The translations under genes were made by a program, and so were the position numbers. Of a stretch of DNA of 64,000 nucleotides, positions 32,813 to 44,073 are shown piece by piece. The number at the start of each line of letters is the position of its first letter. The stretch's first letter is position 1. A model generated the notes under the pieces. It ran no database searches, was not told the origin of the DNA, and was given only the letters and a program-made list of their open reading frames with translations. This stretch comes from Phytophthora sp. 'mugwort' (taxonomy: Eukaryota; Oomycota; Peronosporomycetes; Peronosporales; Peronosporaceae), in NCBI GenBank assembly GCA_033558025.1, contig JAUCEF010000004.1:1426001-1490000 (forward strand), read 5' to 3'.

Positions 32813-32973
32813 GGTGCCGAGCCGCTTCTACACCTTTGCCCGGTCAATGTTGTACAAATCAACGCTCAAAGTAGTCTGAGTTTAGATTGGGCGAGCTCGA
32901 GATACCAAGTTAAGCAGTGCAACTCTTCTTTCGACAATCAAAGTTGGCATCAATGTATGCTATACACATATAC

Positions 32974-34140
32974 TTACGCGCCGTACATAATGTCCTCGAA
33001 ACGAACCGCGACTTTGACAAACTTAGCGGCGTGGAGCTCCATCTTCTGGACCATGCGTTGCGTGATCTTGGGCATACTCCCATGCGCGGCGCGCTGGAGA
33101 AGGTGCATGCGCGCTTCAGTCTTAGTGATCGGCTCGCCGTTGCTGATCATCACAGGGTTCAGCATCTCTTCTCTCGCCAGGGCCAGGTACTGCTTAATGT
33201 GAGCCTTCAGAGAGCTGAAACAGTTCTTTATCGGGTTACATTGGTCTGTACGGCCCCTAGCGAGCGCAACAGGCGCAGATTGTCATGGGAGGACACGAGC
33301 TCCTCGGTCGCGAGTGCGCCGTCGCATTATCGATAACGATCGCGATGTTCTTGCCCTCGTACTCATTCTTGTAAACGTCCGATTCTTTGATGACCTGGTA
33401 GAGCTCCTCAACGAAGTCTGCGTTGTTCTGCATCTTGATGCTTCCGCGGTGGGTGCGGTAAGCCACCACGATTTACGCGGAGGAAACCGTACATTGAATC
33501 TGCAAATTGGGACTTTTGGACGGAGGCAGCTTTTCAATCTCTCACTTACCCTTCTTAGCTCTGCCTCGCGTACGCTTGACGTACAGGTTGTAGTTAGTCT
33601 CGTCAAAGTACACTATCTAGTCTTCTTGGTATTGGTACTTGACCAGTGTTTCGGCAAAAGCTTTCTTTTCTCCTTATTGCTATCACTGTTGCAAGTCGCC
33701 GGTTCGACGCGAGTCTACGCACAGTACAAGCATATTAACATAGTAGCAGAGCCGGTTAGAATTCACAACCTATAGCAACCTCTTGAAATGAAATGCATCA
33801 CCTCCTTGATCGTGAAGAGCATGCCAGTCAGGTGACGAGGGATCGTCGTCTCCGATTGCGTCACGTTGAAGTCGTCCAGAACAATGGCCTCAACGTGCCG
33901 AGTGCATACGTGCAGCACTCATTAAGCCTGATCTCGAGGAGCGCCTTTATTTCAGGCGTGATCTTGGCAGCTCTCGCTCCGCCTCGCCATAGATTGTCCA
34001 CGCGGCCGTAGTTCACGAGATACGCTGCCGTGGTTCGCGGGAATCCGTTATGCTGGACGACAGCCTACCAGTCCCCACCGGAGTTGAAGGCGTCGAGGAC
34101 GCGGAGGCGTTATTGCGGCGTGTGGCGCTTGCGTGTCGAC
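32974..34140 (-). pseudogene. Tc1-like DDE transposase remnant
   Basis: Read on the minus strand from about 34140: a helix-turn-helix region with NGFPRTTAAYLVNYGRVDN near 34030, ITPEIKALLEIRLNECCTYALGT near 33930, then, after shifts, NLYVKRTRGRA near 33590, VAYRTHRGSIKMQNNADFVEEL near 33470, IAIVIDNATAHSR at 33330 with the second catalytic aspartate, and NPIKN near 33240 where a third acidic motif is expected. The C-terminal part MLNPVMISNGEPITKTEARMH lies at 33165. Multiple frame breaks exist. The related N-terminal fragment at 9690 suggests more than one copy in this genome. Confidence 0.7.
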
Positions 34141-34626
34141 TGGGAGGGCATCTGCGCGATGTTAGGCGAATTCATAAGTGAGGCCGCGCTGCGCGCCGTG
34201 CGCACACGTAGTCTCGGCCATCCATTGAGTTTCGCGCGCGCGGGAATTCTCGGCATGCCTCTTAAAATGATTTTGACGACTTTGATTGTGGATTTGTTAA
34301 CTTTGATTGCAAATACGATAGTGGTAAAGCTAATATTGGGAACCCTACTGTCGCCCAAACCAAAAGCTGTCAGCTTTGGACGCGGAAATGACAAGATTGG
34401 CCGGGCAAAAGTGTCGAGATTTTTTTCAATTACTACGTCGTCACTTGTATTATTCGGCATCAACTCTATATCAATGACAATCATTACCCTCCCCTTCAGT
34501 AAGGATTGATACCGGCTGCACGAAGAGCGCGCAATAATTGTTTGAGGTCCTAAAAAAAAACACGGTGCTTCCAACGTGGACGGAATATTATTACTATAAA
34601 AGTTAGTACTCTGTTAGTGAAAAACA
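34141..34626. other. Intergenic between transposase remnant and receptor kinase
   Basis: An open frame of 154 residues on the minus strand (34110-34574) has no recognised domain and overlaps the presumed transposase start. It contains the segment VVKIILRGMPRIPARA. I would treat it as part of the transposon remnant. The 3' untranslated region of the receptor kinase gene presumably lies at the upper edge. Confidence 0.3.
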
Positions 34627-37029
34627 CTACAAGTTAAATGCATCCCGCTGCAGTGTTCGGAGTGCGTAGGCGATTTTCAATGCAGGAGGACGATCTCGAG
34701 CCTCTTGGGCCATACATTGCTTGGCCAGTTCCAAAATAAGTGGAGGACACGTGTCACTGAACGTTGGTCGAAGACTCCCGCGTGCCACCATTTGCAAAAC
34801 AGCGACGTCTTCGAGCCTGTTACCATTTCTGCCAACCGCATCATCATACGGAAACGCATGCGTATCGAATTCCGAGAGAAGAACACCAAACGCGAAAATA
34901 TCTGCAAACTGGTTGTACTCGCTGCTGCCGGAGATGATTTCAGGTGCAAGCCATCGGTTTGTACCGTTTTTTGTTGTCGTAGTACCGTTTGTTGACTGGA
35001 ATTTCGAAACACCAAAATCTGTAAGTTTCGCTTGCATATCCGCGGAAATCAAAACGTTCTGTGACTTTAAATCTCGGTGTACCAATGGAGGATTAAAGGC
35101 GTGAACATACACCAAAGCTTCAATCACGTCGACGGCAAGTTGCAGCTTGACTCGCGTCCAGTAACGAGGCAGCGAAGGTGACAGATACGAACACAGATCT
35201 CCGTTCTCGACGAATTCAAATAGAGCTTGCATGTCCGATCCCATAGTCCAAGCTGCACCGATGAATGCCACAATATTCGGGTGCTCCAGCTTAGCAACCA
35301 GCTTAATCTCTGCCACGAAAGCATGTGTGTGTTCTGTCACAGCAGAAACATCTTCACGTAAACGCTTGGAGGCAAGTAGAATGGAATTGCGATACCGGAC
35401 GAGCCATACGACAGTGGAAGCTCCAGTTCCGATGACTCGGATGTCCCGGATATCGTCATCGTTGATTTGGAGTGTGAGAAGATCAAAATCGTTCCAAATA
35501 ACCTGCGGCTTGCTGGAAGTTCTGTGTATGGTGTTGTAGACGCCGTTAGGTTTTTCCCGGTTACGTTGTTTCCAGCAGTAAATAGCTGTTCCAGTAAAAA
35601 CAACGAGAATGATTAAGGCCGCGGTAATTGTCACCTCAAGCTGCGCACGGGTTTCATCATCACCGGTAGACCGGTCGGTATCCGCACTGGTTGATCCTAA
35701 CGAGTAGGAATTTCTGGAAACCGGGAGGCTGCTGGATGTTGATGACGATGCCGAGGAGCTGGAAGCAGAGGAAGTCGAGGTTGCATTCAGCTCACTGACA
35801 CATATGACGACGTTGTTGCTTCCAATACGTCGTTGCTCTGGGAGATTACAGTCAACGGAGCTCTGGAAGTCGGTATTTGTTAGATCCAAGCTAGTCAGAC
35901 CCTGGAGGAAAGTGATCTGCGATACGGTAAACCATCGACTGGATAAGGGATTATTCTGAATGGTAAGTTTCGTGAGATGCTGGAGGGTGAAGACGACCGA
36001 AGGAATCTCCGTCAGATTGTTGTCATTCAGATACCTGTCGAGAATGCATTAGATTCAATAAACCGACGGAATAAAAAATAGTATCTCGACACAAAACTTA
36101 CAGTTCAGTCAACCCCGGAAACTTGCCCTCAAATTTAGCCAAATTGTTGTTGTTCAGGTCCCTGTCACACATGAAAATACCGGGTTTCAATAATCAAATT
36201 AAACAAGTTGTATCATACAACTTGTATCCAATATATAGATACGTACAACACAACCAGCTTCTCCCACGTAATGCTCGAGTGTACAGTCGCGATATTGTTA
36301 TCGTTCAGATGTCTGCCAGGTGGGAAATACAGCAATGAGTTAGTCCATCTCTTGCCATGTTCGAGCTACCGGTACATACTTAGAAACGTACAAGGTCACG
36401 ACGTTCGTGAGCGACGCGAGGTGTGCAGGAAATGCCGTGAGAAGCGTGTTGGAGAGAGATAATGCTGTGACCGAGTTTGGCACCATTTTGGGTACAACAT
36501 CAATGGACGTTGAGAGGTTCATGGATATTAAACTCACCGATGTCACTTGAGACTGAGACGTGAGCATGTTGTGTGCTAGTTCCAGCTTGACCACCCTGCC
36601 TTTCGTGATCTGCTGGTACTCACCACCTCCCTGGATCCATACGTTTGTGGCTTGACGGGACAACGTAAGCTGGTCGATGGCAGTGATGATATCGTTGCTT
36701 GCTGTGGCATAAATGTCGTCGTCTTTCGTGTCGTATGGTACCAGAAAGATAAAGTGTGTCGGGTCCGAATTGTAGGTGCCAAAAGCTCGGAAACACGTGT
36801 AGCTGCACACTGCCTTGACATTGCTAGTGCAGTTTGTGGTCAAGTCGGTTAAGCTGGAACTGGACGTAGACTGTGAGCACTCCGAACTGTTGTAAACCAG
36901 ACAAGGCTCGAACGCGCCGCAAGAGTCGTTGCCACAAGATGTTGTGAGTGTGTTGACTGGGGCGTCGCATTCTTGACCGGCGATGCAGTTGAGAGCGAGT
37001 ATTACTGCAAAGAGAAGGAGGAATCTCAT
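34627..37029 (-). CDS. LRR receptor-like protein kinase (tyrosine-kinase-like group), four exons
   Basis: Exons on the minus strand: 36380-37029, 36247-36312, 36102-36161 and 34627-36034, joining into 727 residues; all three introns (67, 85, 67 bases) have GT-AG ends and are in phase 2. Signal peptide residues 1-18 (MRFLLLFAVILAL...) precede a Cys-rich ectodomain, then leucine-rich repeats (LTNVVTLYVS, HLNDNNIATV, DLNNNNLAKF, YLNDNNLTEI). A Ser/Thr-rich stalk leads to one membrane span at about 393-413. The kinase domain has a glycine loop GTGAST at 461-466, Lys482, HRDLKSQN at 578-585 and DFG at 598-600, plus APE, so it should be active. It would sense an extracellular ligand at the plasma membrane. 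The ATG at 37029 was chosen over an in-frame TTG six bases upstream. Confidence 0.92.
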
Positions 37030-37324
37030 TAACAATTAGATTAAATGCAGCTCTTGGCCGAGAAAGAGTGGAAATGAACAACCTTCGACTGACAGACAAG
37101 CTCTCTTAAGAGCGCTGGTGTCACCGCCGGGGTCGGCCAATCCATTTCGGTGCAACTTTAGCCAAACTCGAACTTAGAGCCGGCGGCCATGGAATGCGCT
37201 CGTATAGGTTCAAATAGCAACGATATCATTGGGGAAATCCACCATATTTGTCTTCTATATGATAAGTAGTTGTTGCCACACAAGTTTTCTACGTCCTAAA
37301 ACATTGCAAGATGAGACTTCTCGA

Positions 37325-37875
37325 CTATGCCTTGTCGACCTCCAGCAAAGCCGGGGTCTGTGTCTTGGACTGACCCGCCGTGATCTTCGTGACGGCATAA
37401 TCAACAGCCAGCCCGACAGCTCCCCACTTGAGGGGGCGCAGCCATCCACGCACACGACGCCAACGACCGACCAGCGGGTACACGGAATTGAGCGTGGTGC
37501 CGTAGATTACAAACGCCGCCGGGGCCAACTTGGCGTCACGTGCAACTTTACTTGTCTCGTCGTCTTTCCCCTCCTTCAAGTACGATGTGCCCCATACCAG
37601 GAGCTCGGCGCCCGTGACGCCTAGGACCAACGGATACACCATGAGCTTTGGGAGCTTCGCTGCCGTCTTCTTGGTCAGGTACGCGATGCCTTTGGCGCGT
37701 TTGTGCGAGCTCACCACCTTGGCGAGCTGCAGGCCGCCGGCCATGACGGACAGGCCGGCGTAGCTCTTGGAGTCGCGGTTCAAGAAGCGCCGCCACCGGT
37801 GCTGGGCGTGTGCGGCATGCCCGAAGGCCTTGCTCGGCGTCGTTGATCCGCTGTCGTCACCTCCCGATCTAAGTA
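37325..37875 (-). pseudogene. Small multi-span membrane protein, 5' exon missing
   Basis: The minus-strand frame is open from an AG at about 37871 to the stop at 37325. It reads FLNRDSKSYAGLSVMAGGLQ, LTKKTAAKLPKLMVYPLVLG, APAAFVIYGTTLNSVYPLVG and LKWGAVGLAVDYAVTK, ending TPALLEVDKA. Hydrophobic stretches suggest three or four membrane spans. No ATG is available upstream in frame before a stop (TAG near 37884), and CTTAG before the first Ser could be a splice acceptor. The first exon should lie further upstream, but that position is filled by a long inverted repeat and a transposon. It resembles the neighbour at 41988-42515. It may be a 5'-truncated copy or a gene with a very long intron. The protein family is not named. 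Confidence 0.55.
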
Positions 37876-38092
37876 TGTACTATATAGTACATTATCGCTC
37901 TCTCTAAGGGTGTCTAGGGGTACTCTCGCTGGCCTCTTATGCGGTGTAGTAAAAACCAAACACTCATCCGCTGGCGTACGAGGAAAGAAAGAATGCGGGA
38001 AATTAGCGTGTTTTTAATGTTTCCACCTGCCTCTCCTTTTTATTAAAGGTTAGGTAAAACAATGCCTAAAAGAGCAGAAAAATCTCATCAAT
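37722..38092. repeat. Long inverted repeat, left arm (pairs with 40931-41320)
   Basis: About 371 bases whose reverse complement matches 40931-41320 at roughly 95 percent by eye. The arm contains non-coding sequence, a GTACTATATAGTAC palindrome near 37878, and about 150 bases of the coding exon of the gene at 37325. The right arm differs by one insertion of about 20 bases. The two arms enclose a pogo-like transposon. Confidence 0.85.
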
Positions 38093-38361
38093 CCACTTTG
38101 CCGTATGGAGGGGGGATGTATAAATCGTGTAAATGTATAATGGAATTGTTTTTACGAGCTGGATCTGGACAGCTGGACAACATTTTTCTGAATTCATAAC
38201 ACAGGATCGCTGATATCATCGCTTCTGATAACGAGAACGAAGGTGGACACCTTTTGCGTTTATTTAGTGAGATATCGGTGCGAAACCGTATCCGTGTGCG
38301 ACATCGAACGAGGCGTACTATGTTTCGAGGCACTCGATTCGAAGAATAATGGGAAAATCCC

Positions 38362-40100
38362 TTGTATAGTCAGTTCAAGATTTGCCACGGAGAGCCCGTG
38401 ATGACCTCAAGTGAGCCTCCGTGGGAGCAAGCACTCCGCGCTGTGCTGAACGGCGAGTCCATCCGTGGGGCGGCCAGGATGTTCCGGCTGGTTCTAGAAG
38501 CCTTGCGGCGGCGTCTTCATGGCACGATGGCAATCCACGCACGACAAGGGGGGCAGACAAAATACTTGTCACGGAGCTATGAGAAAGGGTTGATAGAGGT
38601 GATTGAGGCACGCTCGCGCATGGGATTATGCCTCGAGGAGCCGGAACTACGCTGTATGATCCGCCAGTATGCTCTCGACCACAACCCCGACGGCGTGCCG
38701 GCTCAATTTCCTAAAACAAAGCTGGGTCCAGCGCTTCGTCAAGCGGCACAAAGCCGATATGTCCTACCGAAAGCCGCAGATCCGGGACGGCAAGAGAGCG
38801 GAGCACTCTACGGAAGCGATAGTGAGGGGGTATGCTTTTCGACTAAAGAAAGCACTGCGGGTCTGCCTCCCGAGTGCGTGTGGAGACGGGCACGTGCGCC
38901 CAAGGAGCGACAAGAGTTCGTGTCCTCTGCTCTCGCCGCCTCGCAGCAAATACCCGTCGCTCTCATGACCGAGAAAACGTGTTGGTAATGGGCTGCATCA
39001 ATGCTGCAGACGAGTGAATCCCTCCCATAGACATTTTCGCTGGAGAGAATTTGAAAAAGGAGTGGCTGGATGAGGCCGTTGATGGATCGATGTGTGCAAT
39101 GACCAAGAGCACTAACGTCATGGAAACGTCTTCTTCTACTGGCTCAAGTTTTTCGTTGGCAAGATTGGCCCCGCTCGCTCGCAGCTTCTCGTTATGGACG
39201 GTCACTACTCTCATCTTTCACAGCGCAGCGTGAAATTTGTGCTCGCTAATGACATCAAGCTGTTCTTGTTGCCCTCCCATACATCTCATTTTCTTCAGCC
39301 ACTAGATGTCGGACTATTTAGTGACTACAAAAAAGAATACGCGTTAGCTGTGGTGGCATTTCCAGCGAGCAAAGGCCTGGGGGATGCAGCGTCACCGGTT
39401 CGAGATGATGTGCCAGCTCTCTCGCGCGTTCCATTCCTCCGGTCATTTACAAAGACAAGGATTCGTGGCGCTTTTTTCAAGACGGGTATTTACCCCTTCG
39501 ATGTGGACTGAATGATGGGCTCACTTTCATCTTCGCGTAAGCAAAATCTTCCGCATCACGCCGCGCCGGAGACCTCGGGCATCGACCGCATCTTACCGAT
39601 AGTCAAAAGAAGCAACTGAAGCACCAGGGGTTGTTTTTCGATGCTTTTCAAGTAGTTGCGCATCATGCAAAGACAGTTGCAATGTCTCAGGAGAAGCCCC
39701 GCCCACGCGGAACCGTCATCACGCCCAATATGACAGAAGGTGTTTTTCTCACCAGTCAGGATATGGTGGACGTGATCAATATGAATGCAGAGCAGAAAGC
39801 CATTCGACCCGAAGATGCAGCCTCCCGGCGCTGCGCAGAGCCACCCTAGGAGACCGAGAAAAGCCAAAGCTATAAAACAGGCTGCGGCAGCGCGAGAGTC
39901 GAAAGAGCGCCGGGACATGCGGGTGAAGATGTTGCTGCTCGCCGGATCCGCAGCTTCACCAAGCGGCGAAGCGGCGCACGGCAGAGAAGCAGCAGGCAGC
40001 CAGGTTGGAGAAGGCTACCATCCGAGCGGCGCTCAAGCGCATGAAGGCAGCCCACAGCTTCGTCGGAACAGCCCAAGCGGCATGCGCTTGGTGACATCAC
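38362..40100 (+). pseudogene. Pogo-like DDE transposase remnant inside the inverted repeat
   Basis: The N-terminal part (38362-38700) has a helix-turn-helix region with WEQALRAVLNGESIRGAARMF and EVIEARSRMGLCLEE, then WVQRFVKRHKADMSYRKPQ near 38720 (CENP-B-type second DNA-binding helix). The DDE domain shows LDGHYSHLSQ near 39192 and LLPSHTSHFLQPLDVGLFSDYK near 39260-39330, which are the pogo DNA/HxSH and QPLDxG motifs. A C-terminal FFKTGIYPFD segment ends at 39511. Between 39512 and 40100 there is a lysine/alanine-rich tail (PRRPRKAKAIKQAAA). Frame breaks near 38740, 38990 and 39180 disable it. Confidence 0.7.
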
Positions 40101-40930
40101 CAATGAGTGCCTCGTTTAGTTGTCGCGGGGTGTACCCGCCAAACTACCCCTATGCATAGTTAAGCCAAGTCAAACAAAACGTGCCTCGTTCGATGTCGCG
40201 CACGGATATCTGGGTGATATTCTATTTGACGATCATTTCGCAACTGGTGGAATTCCATTAATTCATGCTTTTATCCAATCAGATCATGAATCTATAATAC
40301 TGTCAATCTCCCCGCCGAGACATGGCAGTAAAACGACAAGAAGAATGGCGCGAAAACGGGTGAAGGCGGGGTTAGCAACAGCCACCACGACAGAAATAAA
40401 GGAGTGAGAAAAAGAAGAATTCCGATCAAAGACTCGCATTGTGATGCGACCTGGGATGAGTGGGCGCAGCGAATGGAGGTGCGGGATGAAAATTATCCTG
40501 GAATTGCGATTGACTGGGCAGATGATGCGACGTTGCAGGCTTGTCTCGGGGTTGTTGGTGCTCCTGGAGTTGCTGGTGTGCCTGGGGTTGCTGTTGCTCC
40601 AGTTGCACAGGGAGCAAATGCTGCTGCGTCTGGCGTTGCAATGCGAGCTTGGTTTTCAGGTCTGGTCGTTGGGGTCAATGCATCCCCCGTGATGTTGGCT
40701 GGAGGAATTTTATCATCAATGTTCTACCATCTATCACTTGCCGAATATGGAGCTATCGTGCAGGCACTGCATGCGGATCCGATCAATCTGGTGCTGGGAC
40801 ATTCTACATGGTGACGGATGGTGGAAGAGGCGAGAACGAAGCTATACAGCAACGTTATGTGCCGCTCCTGTGATGGTGATGATTCTGTCGTGGAGAGCTA
40901 TGGAGTATGAAGGCGCCAAGGAGAAGAGGA
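40101..40930 (+). other. Open frames of unknown meaning within the pogo-like element
   Basis: Two abutting frames, 40120-40407 and 40404-40814. The second (about 136 residues) has an Asp/Trp-rich start (CDATWDEWAQRMEVRDENYPG), a glycine/proline-repeat stretch GAPGVAGVPGVAVAPVAQGA and a hydrophobic tail. It begins without an ATG (GTG at 40404). These may be internal element genes or chance frames; no family is recognised. Confidence 0.3.
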
Positions 40931-41320
40931 TTGATGAGATTTTTCTGCTGTTTTAGGCATTGTTTTACCCAACCTTAAATAAAAAGGAGAGCCAGGTGGA
41001 AACATTAAAAACACGCTAATTTCCCGCATTCTTTCTTTCCTCGTACGCCAGCGGATGAGCGTTTGGTTTTTGCTACACCGTCCGCTCAACGTGTGCATAA
41101 GAGGGCAGCGAGAGTACCACTAGACATCCTTAGAGAGAGCGATAATGTACTATATAGTACATACTTAGATCGGGAGGTGACGACAGCGGATCAACGACGC
41201 CGAGCAAGGCCTTCGGGCATGCCGCACACGTCCATCGCCGGTGGCGGCGCTTCCTGAACCGCGACTCCAAGAGTTACGCCGGCCTGTCCGTCATGGCCGG
41301 CGGCCTGCAGCTCGTCAAGG
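40931..41320. repeat. Long inverted repeat, right arm (pairs with 37722-38092)
   Basis: The plus strand here reads the same as the minus strand of the left arm. It contains a copy of the partial exon: FLNRDSKSYAGLSVMAGGLQ-coding bases at about 41250-41310. The match ends at CTCGTCAAG/GTACCT, where the left copy continues into coding sequence. The right copy therefore carries only a fragment of the gene and is not a gene by itself. Confidence 0.85.
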
Positions 41321-41987
41321 TACCTTACTGTACTGTATATATATAATTATATAGCATTACTGCTGTCTAAAGTGGGTAGGGGTACTCACGATGCTCTTAT
41401 ATGCGAAGGAAGATCGGCGGACATAACGGATACTCACCACACTCTTATATGCGGTGGTTCCTTCTTTGCTCAGGCATGGATATCTTATTGTTTCAACCAA
41501 GGAGCAAGAATACTTCTACTTGAAACAATTAGGTGCGAACTAGTAAAAGGAGCAACAATCGCATATAAAAGCATGAGAAGTGCATGTTGCGTCCGCTCAT
41601 CGTCCGTTCTTCCTTCGAATATAAGAGCATCGAGATTACCCCTAGCCCACGTTTTGGAAAGCGCTGATGTACTATTCTAATATTAACAGTAATTAAATTG
41701 CTGTATGTAGTAGTACTACGTAGTAATGTGTACAGTACATGTGTACGAGGGCCAAATTGTGGGGTCAGCAGGACGTGCTCGGGTGATTTGCTCAGTTTAA
41801 TTTCGACCACAGCTTTGAAGGGGACCGAGCTCATATGTTGACAAGACGAGGGGGGGATGCTTTCGCTGTATTTAACATAATGTACCGATCAATTTCGCCG
41901 CGGCAATGGCGAGCGTGATAATGCCTGCTTGGAACTGTTGCCATCCGATAACATCTCTGTGATAATGGGTAAGATGCTGATCACCAA
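41321..41987. other. Intergenic
   Basis: AT-rich with the short palindromes GTAGTAGTACTACGTAGTA near 41706 and GTACAGTACATGTGTAC near 41732. A repeated phrase ACTCTTATATGCGG / GCTCTTATATGCGA occurs near 41393 and 41440. There is no coding signal. Confidence 0.35.
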
Positions 41988-42515
41988 TCACCACTCGCGC
42001 GAGGTTGTCCCGAACGGCTCGAGCTCGAGGCGGTGCGACGTCTGATAGTTGTGCAACAGTGCCTGCTCTTCTTCGTGCTGGCGCAGCGCGTCCTCGAACT
42101 CCATGCGGTGGTAGATGCCGAAGACGTAGTCGGCTCCGTAGCCCAGAGCAGCGAGGGCAAGCGCACCCTTTGCCATCGCTCGCGAGCCGCGGTGCGCGTT
42201 GAGTAGTGCGCCACACACGGGGAAGGCCATGAGTACATTGTCGCGCGAAAAGTCCTGACGGTAGTGGGTCACAGCGGCAACCGAGAGCTTCATGCCAGCA
42301 ATGCCCACGGCGGCCGAGCACACGAGCAGCGGTACCTTGGGGCCCGTGCGGCGCGCCGCGAGCGCCAGGCGCTGGGCCGCGGGCAGCAGCTTGTCCTTGG
42401 TCGCGTGGAACTCCTTGCCCAACTGGAAGGTCGTGAATAGCACCGAGCAGGTGACGAAGGTACCCAAATCCTCCTCGGCGAAGCGCGCCCATCGCCGTTG
42501 CAGTGTTGTCTCCAT
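41988..42515 (-). CDS. 175-residue multi-span membrane protein, family not named
   Basis: The ATG at 42515 (context CGAGATGGAG) starts METTLQRRWARFAEEDLG. Hydrophobic segments at about residues 18-33, 62-84, 98-112 and 118-134 suggest four membrane spans. The glycine/alanine-rich helix with ALLNAHRGSRAMAKGALALAALGYG resembles Tim17/Tim22-type membrane segments, but I cannot confirm that. The tail is acidic with EFEDALRQHEEEQ. The start RRW-RF and overall order resemble the truncated gene at 37325-37875, so they are probably paralogues. A CAG at about 42552 just upstream may be an acceptor of a leader intron. The divergent phosphatase gene starts 236 bases away. Confidence 0.65.
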   Translation of the reverse strand: METTLQRRWARFAEEDLGTFVTCSVLFTTFQLGKEFHATKDKLLPAAQRLALAARRTGPKVPLLVCSAAVGIAGMKLSVAAVTHYRQDFSRDNVLMAFPVCGALLNAHRGSRAMAKGALALAALGYGADYVFGIYHRMEFEDALRQHEEEQALLHNYQTSHRLELEPFGTTSREW

Positions 42516-42751
42516 CTCGTAACAGGAACGGAGCTTGTCTTTGCCGCGGCGCTGTAAAAACGCAAAATGGAATCAAAACATGACGATATTTAACAAGTAT
42601 GTGGTCCACACTAGATGACGCCACGAACAGCTTCATCCGGTGGCTGTAGTCGTTCGTACGTATTCGGTGGTGTCCAATGTGGCAATCGCAACCATTCCTG
42701 CAGCGAAGGTGTAGCATTGTCGCGAGCGCCTTCTCCGCCCCCTTCCTGCCC

Positions 42752-43869
42752 ATGGACGCGCCACCCACTCGGTCTTCTGCTGGCGTTGCATTGCTGCGGA
42801 ATGCCCTAGCCACCAGGACCAGCCTCTCATCGGCCACCAGCGCCGCCATCGACGCGTTCCTGGCTAAGACGCACCGGCTTCAGCACCGCGACAGCCGCTC
42901 GGGCACCTCGGGCTTCGAGCATGAGTATATGGAGCTCTGCTGGAGCATCGACAAGGCCCCAGGTTACGAGGAGGCGCTGACGCCGCAAACCAAAGCCACT
43001 AGGTCCAAGAACCGGTACCGGGACGTGCTGCCGTTCGAGGAGACGCGTGTGAAGCTTGCGACAGCGTCTCCCGAGCCTGGAGACGACTACATCAACGCCA
43101 ATTACATTGACGGGGGCTACGTCGCCTGCTGCGCACCGGTGCCCGCCGCCATCCGGGACTTCTGGCACATGGTGTGGCAGTGCGACGTGCATGTAGTGCT
43201 CATGCTCACGAACTTTGTGGAGCGAGAGCGGCTGAAAGCTGACTTGTACTGGGACCCTCGAGGACAGCCAGTGGACTTTGATGGTGTCCAGGTCAAAATA
43301 ATGGACGAAGAGCAGCATCCTACGAGCTTAGGGTTCATTGTGAGGCGGTTTAAGGTCTGGAAGGTAGATGAAAGGGGGCTGGAGATCGAGAGTCGCGTCA
43401 TTCAGCACATCCAGCTGATGACGTGGCCCGATCATGGCGTGCTGCGTGACTTCCGGGTCATCGCACCGATGCTGGATGCGGTCAATAGCTATCGTAACGA
43501 TGCTTCGAGGCAGCATAAGGTGAATGCTCGAGTCGTGGTGCACTGCAGCGCCGGCATCGGACGGTCCGGCACGTTCATTGCCATTGACATTCTGCTGAAG
43601 CAGCTACATCGGGTGCTTACGGATACATGTGACAGTGAGGAGGAGAATGCACGAGCGATGCAGCAGGCGCTGGATATTCCGCGTGTTGTGTACCGCCTGC
43701 GCTCGCAGCGGCCTGGCATGGTACAAACCCCGGTACGTCCCTTTCTGACCTCGAGTTGTGCCACTCGAGACTAACTGCGTTGTTGGTGATGCTGGTGTGT
43801 ATCCAGGAGCAGTATGAAATGATTTACCAATATTTAGCTGCCGTGGTTAGCGGCAGTCAACCATGGTGA
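42752..43869 (+). CDS. Protein tyrosine phosphatase (classical, non-receptor), two exons
   Basis: Exon 1 is 42752-43732 and exon 2 43807-43869, phase 0, with a 74-base GT-AG intron; the protein has 347 residues. It contains every classical PTP landmark: KNRYRDVLPFEETRV at 86-100, DDYINANYIDG at 111-121, the WPD loop WPDHG at 225-229, the signature HCSAGIGRSG at 264-273 with nucleophile Cys265 and Arg271, and the Q-loop RPGMVQT at 320-326. The catalytic centre is complete. It would remove phosphate from tyrosine residues in the cytosol; no signal or membrane segment is seen. The frame is open to an earlier ATG at 42677, which adds 25 residues; I prefer 42752 for its CCCATGG context. Confidence 0.93.
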
Positions 43870-44073
43870 TGGAGGATATATAGACATTTGGATGGTGCCG
43901 TTGGAGCCGCCTAAAGACATCTTATGCAATGTACAGACTGGTCAGGCATTATTTTTAACCATTAAAACCAACCCGTAGACTTTCTAACGTCTTAACTAGT
44001 TTTAATTAATGGGAAAGTTGCACTGGAAACGACGCTCAACTGGTAAGTAACCGCTCCATCTCGAGACGGTTCA

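Noticed and set aside
40426..40641. Glutamine-rich minus-strand frame
   Set aside because: It is the complement of a GTTGCTG/CTGGTG-rich stretch; low complexity makes a chance frame likely.
41872..42849. 325-residue minus-strand open frame
   Set aside because: It runs antisense through the phosphatase start and in another frame through the 175-residue membrane protein; composition is arginine/proline-rich as expected for a GC shadow frame.
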